Position numbers and translations under genes: made by a program
Origin: Wuchereria bancrofti
Lineage: Eukaryota; Nematoda; Chromadorea; Rhabditida; Onchocercidae
Reading direction: 5' to 3'
Length of the DNA: 48,076 nt
NCBI GenBank assembly: GCA_005281725.1
Contig: SSBO01000021.1
Coordinates: forward strand, 2,883-50,958
Shown: positions 13,342-25,000 of the stretch, piece after piece
Layout: every line of letters begins with the position of its first letter
How positions within the stretch are numbered: position 1 is the first letter of the stretch
The notes under the pieces: generated by a model
The model's database searches: none
The model's input: the letters and a program-made list of their open reading frames with translations, nothing else
Told to the model about the DNA's origin: nothing

Positions 13342-15088
13342 GAATTAATAAGCGAGTTATCAATATGACATTAAATTCTGGTGTTAAAATAGAAAGCTTA
13401 ATAAGCAAGTTTGTTAAATATTTCAGAATATTTTTATTTAAAATTTCATTCTTTCGTTGTAATTTAAAAATTTTTTAATATCTTTTTTATCTGTTGCAAT
13501 TTTTCCACTTACTTTTTTCTGAAACTTAACTTATATTTTAACTATCCAATATTCTTTTGCACTTACAAAATCATTGCTATTCTTTACTTTTTAATTTTCT
13601 TCCGTATTTTATTTGTGTGTTTGTTTTTTTCCGCACCATACTTCTATCATTCAATATCACAGAATTTTTCCTTTTATTTTACTTTTTATTCTTTTCTTTT
13701 TATTTACTTACTTATTCAGTTACTGATTTTTAGAGATAGATTAAGGAAAAAATGAAAATTTTTTCTCTTTCTTCTTTTTATTCATTTAATTAAAAATGCT
13801 TATTCATTTTGATTTGGATAAATGTTGTTATTATAAATTTATCACAAACAATAATGTTTACTTTAGTTTTAATCAAATATTTATTAAAAAAAAGCTTATC
13901 ATAGTGAATATTATTGATTTATTTAGTTTTCTTTTTGATACAATTAATTGCTATGGATCTACCCATCTTACTTACTTTATATTATCATTTCTTATCAGTA
14001 TGTAATTAGTTGTGCTCTATATATACATATATACTATATATAGGTAAATATAGGTATATTATGGAAAAGTAATATGTAATGAAAAGAAATATTTATGATT
14101 TATTTCATATGATTTATTCCATTTTGAAATTTTTATCAGATTTTTTGACGAAATAATTTTTTTTCAATTTTTGTTAATTTTCGAGTCATTTATGATTCTT
14201 ACAGGCTGTTAATAAATATTTTTTAACAAATATGGCATTTATGGAATTGATACCTGGTTAAAAGAAAAGGTATATGCCGCATCAAATTACATGAAAAAAC
14301 TATGCAGTTGAATTTATTACTATTTATTAGCTATTATATGATATTATTACAGGTAATGAATTTTTTTGCCATTTATTTTATTTCAGAAAAATTCCTGTTT
14401 ACTAATTATAACCTGTCTTAATTAAATTAGAGTTTCATTTCTAAAAATTTTTTTTATCGTTTCAGTTTTGTTGTCGTAATTGTCGTAGTAATAACAATAA
14501 TAATTTTCGCAAATATAAGATTCATCATTTAATTTCATAGAAATTTTTCAATAGACATATATTAGACTACCCATTAAAATATTTCTATCATAGAAATGAA
14601 TTTCCATTTTTATTACTTAATGATAATTAAATAATTGAAGTTTTTTTTTTCTTAGCTATGAAAACAAAATTTTTTCAATTATTTAACAAGTATTTAATTA
14701 TTTCTTTTTACCATATTTTACAATTAGCTTCTTTTAAAATATTCCAATTCCTATTTGCAATTTTTATTCATTTTTCTCTCAAACTATACTTCATCCACTA
14801 ATCAATTTTGTTAGCTTTTAGAGTTTTGGTGCTTGCATCAAGACAACTGCTTTTATTCCAAGTAAAATCTAATTATCAAAATTTTAAATTACTTTATCGT
14901 GCTGCTTACATAAACGTTTAATCTAGCAATGTTAGAATATATTAGAAGATTAAAACAAAAACTTTCAGAGTTATGCATTACCCGATAAATTGAAAAGACG
15001 TGAAATTTCAAGGCTTTCAAATATTGCCAAATTTAATGTTAGTTTTCATTTTTAAAACTTAACATATTTTTAAATTGTAAAATTTTGC
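12881..15088 (+). repeat. Left part of the first copy of the 3.1-kb syndecan-exon unit
   Basis: From 12881 onward the sequence equals 19471-21678 at offset 6590, and it is cut off by the N at 15088/15089. The bases just before 12881 differ from those before 19471. This piece therefore carries the true left flank of the first repeat unit, and the 19471 copy carries a unit-to-unit junction. Confidence 0.85.
13342..15088. other. Non-coding sequence, probably intron
   Basis: No coding exon recognised. It contains open frames of 69-95 codons dominated by F, I, K, L and N that recur only because the whole block is duplicated. Under the syndecan model this is intron upstream of the glycosaminoglycan exon. 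Confidence 0.5.
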
Positions 15089-15089
15089 N

Positions 15090-15269
15090 ATTTATTTCAT
15101 ATGATTTATTCCATTTTGAANNNNNNNNNNNNNNNNNNNNNNNNNNNNNNNNNNNNNNNNNNNNNNNNNNNNNNNNNNNNNNNNNNNNNNNNNNNNNNNN
15201 NNNNNNNNNNNNNNNNNNNNNNNNNNNNNNNNNNNNNNNNNNNNNCTGGTTAAAAGAAAAGGTATATGC
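15090..15269 (+). other. Mini-contig with 125 N, copy of 14098-14277
   Basis: 15090-15120 equals 14098-14128 and 15246-15269 equals 14254-14277. The 125 N characters between them match exactly the 125 bases at 14129-14253. This is a gapped read-pair or micro-contig fragment redundant with real sequence, bounded by single Ns at 15089 and 15270. It adds no information. Confidence 0.9.
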
Positions 15270-15270
15270 N

Positions 15271-17454
15271 ATAAATGATGTTATTAAAATAAATAGAAAT
15301 TAATGGACAATTAATTAGTTTAGAATATAATTATTGTGATAAGCTAAATTTAAAAGAAGGAAAATTGTACAGAAAGAAAAAAAGACCTAATATGCAGATT
15401 AACTGTCAAGGTGTGTTTTTTTTTTATTTTCTAATCTGATGAATTCAATTCAGGATAAAAAGATAATTTCGTTAAACTTTAAGGCAACCAATGATTTTAT
15501 TACTAAAAAAAAAATTTATTTTATTATTGAAATAATATTTTATTTTGTTGTTTGAAATGATACATTAAAAAAACGATGAAAATTCTAACCAATTTGAACT
15601 CCGGAACCTTCCACAACATCACCATCCTCATCATCCGGACTGATACCTGATCCATCCCATTCTATATCCACACCTGCTCCTCCAGTTTTCTGCTTATTGG
15701 ATAATAGTGGTGGAATACCGCTACCTTCAACTTCCTTAAGAAAAATTTAACTCAAATTTTACACAATCAAATATTTGTAAGATTGTAAGATTAAAATTAC
15801 AAGAAATAATCTTACTGAACAATTTATTATAAATCTTAACATTATTAAGTTTTACAAACCCACCAAAAAAAACTATTAATCAAATTAGTAAAGTGAATTA
15901 AATACAAATTTTGACCTTTTATTAGTAACATTTAGATTTCACAAATAAAACATATGTGAATGTTAAGAGAGGAAAAAGCAAAATTTTACAATTTAAAAAT
16001 ATGTTAAGTTTTAAAAATGAAAACTAACATTAAATTTGGCAATATTTGAAAGCCTTGAAATTTCACGTCTTTTCAATTTATCGGGTAATGCATAACTCTG
16101 AAAGTTTTTGTTTTAATCTTCTAATATATTCTAACATTGCTAGATTAAACGTTTATGTAAGCAGCACGATAAAGTAATTTAAAATTTTGATAATTAGATT
16201 TTACTTGGAATAAAAGCAGTTGTCTTGATGCAAGCACCAAAACTCTAAAAGCTAACAAAATTGATTAGTGGATGAAGTATAGTTTGAGAGAAAAATGAAT
16301 AAAAATTGCAAATAGGAATTGGAATATTTTAAAAGAAGCTAATTGTAAAATATGGTAAAAAGAAATAATTAAATACTTGTTAAATAATTGAAAAAATTTT
16401 GTTTTCATAGCTAAGAAAAAAAAAACTTCAATTATTTAATTATCATTAAGTAATAAAAATGGAAATTCATTTCTATGATAGAAATATTTTAATGGGTAGT
16501 CTAATATATGTCTATTGAAAAATTTCTATGAAATTAAATGATGAATCTTATATTTGCGAAAATTATTATTGTTATTACTACGACAATTACGACAACAAAA
16601 CTGAAACGATAAAAAAAATTTTTAGAAATGAAACTCTAATTTAATTAAGACAGGTTATAATTAGTAAACAGGAATTTTTCTGAAATAAAATAAATGGCAA
16701 AAAAATTCATTACCTGTAATAATATCATATAATAGCTAATAAATAGTAATAAATTCAACTGCATAGTTTTTTCATGTAATTTGATGCGGCATATACCTTT
16801 TCTTTTAACCAGGTATCAATTCCATAAATGCCATATTTGTTAAAAAATATTTATTAACAGCCTGTAAGAATCATAAATGACTCGAAAATTAACAAAAATT
16901 GAAAAAAAATTATTTCGTCAAAAAATCTGATAAAAATTTCAAAATGGAATAAATCATATGAAATAAATCATAAATATTTCTTTTCATTACATATTACTTT
17001 TCCATAATATACCTATATTTACCTATATATAGTATATATGTATATATAGAGCACAACTAATTACATACTGATAAGAAATGATAATATAAAGTAAGTAAGA
17101 TGGGTAGATCCATAGCAATTAATTGTATCAAAAAGAAAACTAAATAAATCAATAATATTCACTATGATAAGCTTTTTTTTAATAAATATTTGATTAAAAC
17201 TAAAGTAAACATTATTGTTTGTGATAAATTTATAATAACAACATTTATCCAAATCAAAATGAATAAGCATTTTTAATTAAATGAATAAAAAGAAGAAAGA
17301 GAAAAAATTTTCATTTTTTCCTTAATCTATCTCTAAAAATCAGTAACTGAATAAGTAAGTAAATAAAAAGAAAAGAATAAAAAGTAAAATAAAAGGAAAA
17401 ATTCTGTGATATTGAATGATAGAAGTATGGTGCGGAAAAAAACAAACACACAAA
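15271..17454 (-). repeat. Inverted 2184-bp copy of part of the syndecan-exon unit
   Basis: The segment is the reverse complement of 20202-22385 (coordinates sum to 37656), bounded by Ns at 15270 and 17455. It includes an antisense copy of the glycosaminoglycan exon at 15590-15734. Neither end shows a new junction sequence, so a misoriented redundant contig is the simplest reading. A real inverted copy between two direct copies cannot be excluded. Confidence 0.85.
15590..15734 (-). CDS. Inverted copy of the syndecan glycosaminoglycan exon
   Basis: Reverse complement of the exon at 21922-22066, with the same splice signals. It lies within the redundant inverted contig and cannot join the syndecan transcript in this orientation. 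It should not be annotated as an extra gene. Confidence 0.6.
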
Positions 17455-18815
17455 NTTACTTTATATTATCATTTCTTATCAGTATGTAATTAGTTGTGCT
17501 CTATATATACATATATACTATATATAGGTAAATATAGGTATATTATGGAAAAGTAATATGTAATGAAAAGAAATATTTATGATTTATTTCATATGATTTA
17601 TTCCATTTTGAAATTTTTATCAGATTTTTTGACGAAATAATTTTTTTTCAATTTTTGTTAATTTTCGAGTCATTTATGATTCTTACAGGCTGTTAATAAA
17701 TATTTTTTAACAAATATGGCATTTATGGAATTGATACCTGGTTAAAAGAAAAGGTATATGCCGCATCAAATTACATGAAAAAACTATGCAGTTGAATTTA
17801 TTACTATTTATTAGCTATTATATGATATTATTACAGGTAATGAATTTTTTTGCCATTTATTTTATTTCAGAAAAATTCCTGTTTACTAATTATAACCTGT
17901 CTTAATTAAATTAGAGTTTCATTTCTAAAAATTTTTTTTATCGTTTCAGTTTTGTTGTCGTAATTGTCGTAGTAATAACAATAATAATTTTCGCAAATAT
18001 AAGATTCATCATTTAATTTCATAGAAATTTTTCAATAGACATATATTAGACTACCCATTAAAATATTTCTATCATAGAAATGAATTTCCATTTTTATTAC
18101 TTAATGATAATTAAATAATTGAAGTTTTTTTTTTCTTAGCTATGAAAACAAAATTTTTTCAATTATTTAACAAGTATTTAATTATTTCTTTTTACCATAT
18201 TTTACAATTAGCTTCTTTTAAAATATTCCAATTCCTATTTGCAATTTTTATTCATTTTTCTCTCAAACTATACTTCATCCACTAATCAATTTTGTTAGCT
18301 TTTAGAGTTTTGGTGCTTGCATCAAGACAACTGCTTTTATTCCAAGTAAAATCTAATTATCAAAATTTTAAATTACTTTATCGTGCTGCTTACATAAACG
18401 TTTAATCTAGCAATGTTAGAATATATTAGAAGATTAAAACAAAAACTTTCAGAGTTATGCATTACCCGATAAATTGAAAAGACGTGAAATTTCAAGGCTT
18501 TCAAATATTGCCAAATTTAATGTTAGTTTTCATTTTTAAAACTTAACATATTTTTAAATTGTAAAATTTTGCTTTTTCCTCTCTTAACATTCACATATGT
18601 TTTATTTGTGAAATCTAAATGTTACTAATAAAAGGTCAAAATTTGTATTTAATTCACTTTACTAATTTGATTAATAGTTTTTTTTGGTGGGTTTGTAAAA
18701 CTTAATAATGTTAAGATTTATAATAAATTGTTCAGTAAGATTATTTCTTGTAATTTTAATCTTACAATCTTACAAATATTTGATTGTGTAAAATTTGAGT
18801 TAAATTTTTCTTAAG

Positions 18816-18960
18816 GAAGTTGAAGGTAGCGGTATTCCACCACTATTATCCAATAAGCAGAAAACTGGAGGAGCAGGTGTGGATATAGAATGGGATGGAT
18901 CAGGTATCAGTCCGGATGATGAGGATGGTGATGTTGTGGAAGGTTCCGGAGTTCAAATTG
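18816..18960 (+). CDS. sdn-1: Upstream copy of the syndecan glycosaminoglycan exon
   Basis: Identical to 21922-22066 with the same acceptor (TTTTTCTTAAG) and donor (GTTAGA). At 145 nt it is not a multiple of three. With entry in phase 0, splicing this copy directly to the second would read G-S-stop at the start of the second copy. The two exons could only be used alternatively, or one is a duplication by-product or an assembly artefact. Confidence 0.6.
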
Positions 18961-21921
18961 GTTAGAATTTTCATCGTTTTTTTAATGTATCATTTCAAAC
19001 AACAAAATAAAATATTATTTCAATAATAAAATAAATTTTTTTTTTAGTAATAAAATCATTGGTTGCCTTAAAGTTTAACGAAATTATCTTTTTATCCTGA
19101 ATTGAATTCATCAGATTAGAAAATAAAAAAAAAACACACCTTGACAGTTAATCTGCATATTAGGTCTTTTTTTCTTTCTGTACAATTTTCCTTCTTTTAA
19201 ATTTAGCTTATCACAATAATTATATTCTAAACTAATTAATTGTCCATTAATTTCTATTTATTTTAATAACATCATTTATTATTAATTTATTCATTTTTGC
19301 TTCTTTTATTTCAATAATTAAATTCACAAAATAATAAATGAAAATATAAATTTTTCATCAAAATATAAACCAAATTATTGTTTTTTTCCTGATCTGTTTA
19401 TACCATTTTATTTTATTTCTTCATCCATTTTTATCATAAATTTATGTGTTTACTTAATTTTAATTAATTCATTTAAATTTATAAATTCAATGATATATTT
19501 AATACTTTTAATTTGTTAATTTTTTTCTTTCCTTTTTTTCTGTACGAAACCTAAATATGCTTAATTATTCAATTATGTTTTTTTTTAATGTAGAACAATG
19601 TAATAAATTTAAGTAAAAAGGAATTTCATTTCATCTTTTTTTATTTTTTTATTTTTTAAAAAGAATAGTAACGAAGAAAGGAATAAAAAAAAGGAGAATA
19701 AGAGAGAGTAAGACAATGAGGGAGGGAAAGAAAGGATTACTGTGCTTATTTTTACTCAGCATAAAAGTAACAAATGAAGCATGAATAACATTTTATGCTT
19801 TATGATTGCTTTTTTGAGTAATACAATAAAAATAATTTTTTCCGTTTCATTCTTTTCTAACAAATTTAGTAGTATAATTGGAAATGATATGGCAAAATGT
19901 AACAGCGAAAAAAGCTGCATTTCAAAAATAGGAATTAATAAGCGAGTTATCAATATGACATTAAATTCTGGTGTTAAAATAGAAAGCTTAATAAGCAAGT
20001 TTGTTAAATATTTCAGAATATTTTTATTTAAAATTTCATTCTTTCGTTGTAATTTAAAAATTTTTTAATATCTTTTTTATCTGTTGCAATTTTTCCACTT
20101 ACTTTTTTCTGAAACTTAACTTATATTTTAACTATCCAATATTCTTTTGCACTTACAAAATCATTGCTATTCTTTACTTTTTAATTTTCTTCCGTATTTT
20201 ATTTGTGTGTTTGTTTTTTTCCGCACCATACTTCTATCATTCAATATCACAGAATTTTTCCTTTTATTTTACTTTTTATTCTTTTCTTTTTATTTACTTA
20301 CTTATTCAGTTACTGATTTTTAGAGATAGATTAAGGAAAAAATGAAAATTTTTTCTCTTTCTTCTTTTTATTCATTTAATTAAAAATGCTTATTCATTTT
20401 GATTTGGATAAATGTTGTTATTATAAATTTATCACAAACAATAATGTTTACTTTAGTTTTAATCAAATATTTATTAAAAAAAAGCTTATCATAGTGAATA
20501 TTATTGATTTATTTAGTTTTCTTTTTGATACAATTAATTGCTATGGATCTACCCATCTTACTTACTTTATATTATCATTTCTTATCAGTATGTAATTAGT
20601 TGTGCTCTATATATACATATATACTATATATAGGTAAATATAGGTATATTATGGAAAAGTAATATGTAATGAAAAGAAATATTTATGATTTATTTCATAT
20701 GATTTATTCCATTTTGAAATTTTTATCAGATTTTTTGACGAAATAATTTTTTTTCAATTTTTGTTAATTTTCGAGTCATTTATGATTCTTACAGGCTGTT
20801 AATAAATATTTTTTAACAAATATGGCATTTATGGAATTGATACCTGGTTAAAAGAAAAGGTATATGCCGCATCAAATTACATGAAAAAACTATGCAGTTG
20901 AATTTATTACTATTTATTAGCTATTATATGATATTATTACAGGTAATGAATTTTTTTGCCATTTATTTTATTTCAGAAAAATTCCTGTTTACTAATTATA
21001 ACCTGTCTTAATTAAATTAGAGTTTCATTTCTAAAAATTTTTTTTATCGTTTCAGTTTTGTTGTCGTAATTGTCGTAGTAATAACAATAATAATTTTCGC
21101 AAATATAAGATTCATCATTTAATTTCATAGAAATTTTTCAATAGACATATATTAGACTACCCATTAAAATATTTCTATCATAGAAATGAATTTCCATTTT
21201 TATTACTTAATGATAATTAAATAATTGAAGTTTTTTTTTTCTTAGCTATGAAAACAAAATTTTTTCAATTATTTAACAAGTATTTAATTATTTCTTTTTA
21301 CCATATTTTACAATTAGCTTCTTTTAAAATATTCCAATTCCTATTTGCAATTTTTATTCATTTTTCTCTCAAACTATACTTCATCCACTAATCAATTTTG
21401 TTAGCTTTTAGAGTTTTGGTGCTTGCATCAAGACAACTGCTTTTATTCCAAGTAAAATCTAATTATCAAAATTTTAAATTACTTTATCGTGCTGCTTACA
21501 TAAACGTTTAATCTAGCAATGTTAGAATATATTAGAAGATTAAAACAAAAACTTTCAGAGTTATGCATTACCCGATAAATTGAAAAGACGTGAAATTTCA
21601 AGGCTTTCAAATATTGCCAAATTTAATGTTAGTTTTCATTTTTAAAACTTAACATATTTTTAAATTGTAAAATTTTGCTTTTTCCTCTCTTAACATTCAC
21701 ATATGTTTTATTTGTGAAATCTAAATGTTACTAATAAAAGGTCAAAATTTGTATTTAATTCACTTTACTAATTTGATTAATAGTTTTTTTTGGTGGGTTT
21801 GTAAAACTTAATAATGTTAAGATTTATAATAAATTGTTCAGTAAGATTATTTCTTGTAATTTTAATCTTACAATCTTACAAATATTTGATTGTGTAAAAT
21901 TTGAGTTAAATTTTTCTTAAG

Positions 21922-22066
21922 GAAGTTGAAGGTAGCGGTATTCCACCACTATTATCCAATAAGCAGAAAACTGGAGGAGCAGGTGTGGATATAGAATGGG
22001 ATGGATCAGGTATCAGTCCGGATGATGAGGATGGTGATGTTGTGGAAGGTTCCGGAGTTCAAATTG
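21922..22066 (+). CDS. sdn-1: sdn-1 exon with three Ser-Gly attachment sites
   Basis: Reads [10 protein letters not shown] at the start and VVEGSGVQI at the end, with WDGSGIS in the middle. Acidic residues precede or follow each SG pair, as expected for heparan sulfate addition. The acceptor TTTTTCTTAAG is weaker than the nematode TTTTCAG consensus. The donor is TTG/GTTAGA. The exon ends in phase 1, and the last G joins AT of the next exon to make Asp. Confidence 0.85.
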
Positions 22067-25000
22067 GTTAGAATTTTCATCGTTTTTTTAATGTATCATT
22101 TCAAACAACAAAATAAAATATTATTTCAATAATAAAATAAATTTTTTTTTTAGTAATAAAATCATTGGTTGCCTTAAAGTTTAACGAAATTATCTTTTTA
22201 TCCTGAATTGAATTCATCAGATTAGAAAATAAAAAAAAAACACACCTTGACAGTTAATCTGCATATTAGGTCTTTTTTTCTTTCTGTACAATTTTCCTTC
22301 TTTTAAATTTAGCTTATCACAATAATTATATTCTAAACTAATTAATTGTCCATTAATTTCTATTTATTTTAATAACATCATTTATTATTAATTTATTCAT
22401 TTTTGCTTCTTTTATTTCAATAATTAAATTCACAAAATAATAAATGAAAATATAAATTTTTCATCAAAATATAAACCAAATTATTGTTTTTTTCCTGATC
22501 TGTTTATACCATTTTATTTTATTTCTTCATCCATTTTTATCATAAATTTATGTGTTTACTTAATTTTAATTAATTCATATTACAGTTAATTTCATCAATT
22601 TTTTTCAACAGCAATCATACTAATGTATAACTTATGTAATTAAAAAAACGATCGATTATTTCGGCTAATTTATAATAAATGAAAAGAAAAGAGAAAAAAA
22701 GAAAAATAATATAAAAGTGAATGTGACCGATTCAAAAAGGACAAAAGAACGGATCGTTCAATTTATTCTTCCATCAATTTTTGTTTTCATTTTCATCTTT
22801 TTTTTCTCCCATTGATCCTTTTATGCCATCCTTTTATTTTATATCTAACGCACTTTGATTAATGATAAAAAATAGAGAACGAAAGAGAGAGAGAAGAGAA
22901 AGAAAAAAGGAAAGAAATGCGTAAATTGTCTGTATTATTTCCCTCCAAAATTTTTATTTTAATTATTTTATTATAGATAAAACGAGAACATGCTCTTTTC
23001 TCTTTTTGAACTTTGAATTAATCGTTCTTTTCTCGTCGTATGATATAAATTAAAATGTAAGAAAATTTTTTGAGAAAGATTTGTCGAGAAAGGGTTCATT
23101 CAAAATTTCAAAATCTCAGCTTTTAGATTCACTTTTCTTTTTTTTCATTTAAGTTGTTTAGTTAGTATAAAAAAAAAATTAATTTTGATATAAGATTATA
23201 AAATTTAAAATTGTCTATTATCTATTCTATCATAGATGAAAATGGAATAGTAATAAATATTAAAAAAACAAACATAGATTCTTATTTATTCTCTTATTTT
23301 ATTATTTTATTTGTTTGAATTAATGCATTTTTTTTGGTTTTTTTTCTCACAAATCTAGTTAAGAAATTGTCTTAATAAATTTAAAGTTGAAATGTTTTTG
23401 TATACAAATTTGAGTACTTCTTTACAGATGAAGATGACTCAGATGAAAATCCACGTGTAACTACTAGCGCTACATCAATTTATTCATTGAATACCATCCT
23501 AACAACCACACAATATTCTTCGGTAAATCAGTATTCATTTGTTTATTTACCTAAACAATTCTTTACATATAAAAAAAAATTGTATCATTTTCAAATTATA
23601 TTTTAAATTTAAATTTTTGATTTTTAGCTTAATTCAAATTTTAAGGTAATTTTTTAACTTTAAATAAAAATATTTTAATTAATGATAAAAAATGTATTAA
23701 TTTGTGTTAATTATTTTTTATAGTTTGACATTCATGAATTGGAAGTTGAATCAGATGAAGAGGATGTAACAACTGAAGAGATACTAGCAACCACTGTAAC
23801 GGTANTAATCGNACAGTTAATCTGCATATTAGGTCTTTTTTTCTTTCTGTACAATTTTCCTTCTTTTAAATTTAGCTTATCACAATAATTATATTCTAAA
23901 CTAATTAATTGTCCATTAATTTCTATTTATTTTAATAACATCATTTATTATTAATTTATTCATTTTTGCTTCTTTTATTTCAATAATTAAATTCACAAAA
24001 TAATAAATGAAAATATAAATTTTTCATCAAAATATAAACCAAATTATTGTTTTTTTCCTGATCTGTTTATACCATTTTATTTTATTTCTTCATCCATTTT
24101 TATCATAAATTTATGTGTTTACTTAATTTTAATTAATTCATATTACAGTTAATTTCATCAATTTTTTTCAACAGCAATCATACTAATGTATAACTTATGT
24201 AATTAAAAAAACGATCGATTATTTCGGCTAATTTATAATAAATGAAAAGAAAAGAGAAAAAAAGAAAAATAATATAAAAGTGAATGTGACCGATTCAAAA
24301 AGGACAAAAGAACGGATCGTTCAATTTATTCTTCCATCAATTTTTGTTTTCATTTTCATCTTTTTTTTCTCCCATTGATCCTTTTATGCCATCCTTTTAT
24401 TTTATATCTAACGCACTTTGATTAATGATAAAAAATAGAGAACGAAAGAGAGAGAGAAGAGAAAGAAAAAAGGAAAGAAATGCGTAAATTGTCTGTATTA
24501 TTTCCCTCCAAAATTTTTATTTTAATTATTTTATTATAGATAAAACGAGAACATGCTCTTTTCTCTTTTTGAACTTTGAATTAATCGTTCTTTTCTCGTC
24601 GTATGATATAAATTAAAATGTAAGAAAATTTTTTGAGAAAGATTTGTCGAGAAAGGGTTCATTCAAAATTTCAAAATCTCAGCTTTTAGATTCACTTTTC
24701 TTTTTTTTCATTTAAGTTGTTTAGTTAGTATAAAAAAAAAATTAATTTTGATATAAGATTATAAAATTTAAAATTGTCTATTATCTATTCTATCATAGAT
24801 GAAAATGGAATAGTAATAAATATTAAAAAAACAAACATAGATTCTTATTTATTCTCTTATTTTATTATTTTATTTGTTTGAATTAATGCATTTTTTTTGG
24901 TTTTTTTTCTCACAAATCTAGTTAAGAAATTGTCTTAATAAATTTAAAGTTGAAATGTTTTTGTATACAAATTTGAGTACTTCTTTACAGATGAAGATGA

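Larger units (their letters stand above)
17456..22576 (+). repeat. sdn-1: Direct tandem duplication, 3106-bp unit, no N at the junction
   Basis: 17456-19472 equals 20562-22578 at offset 3106. At 19470/19471 the sequence jumps without any N from the right end of the unit back to its left end, which is the sequence also seen at 12881, with an AT overlap of 2 bp. So one uninterrupted contig contains the end of one unit and a full second unit (19471-22576). The contig ending at 15088 supplies the left part of the first unit, and 13972-15088 equals 17456-18572. Collapsing the N-overlaps therefore still leaves two tandem copies. Each contains the syndecan glycosaminoglycan exon. No differences between copies were noticed. 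Confidence 0.7.

Noticed and set aside
13191..13478. 95-codon ORF with a hydrophobic start (repeated at 19781)
   Set aside because: F/I/K/N/S-rich composition expected from AT-rich DNA; no homology recognised, no splice phase fitting syndecan, and the second copy is explained by block duplication rather than selection.
13796..14005. 69-codon ORF repeated at 20386 and on minus at 17061
   Set aside because: Apparent conservation is only the copied block; composition is noise-like.
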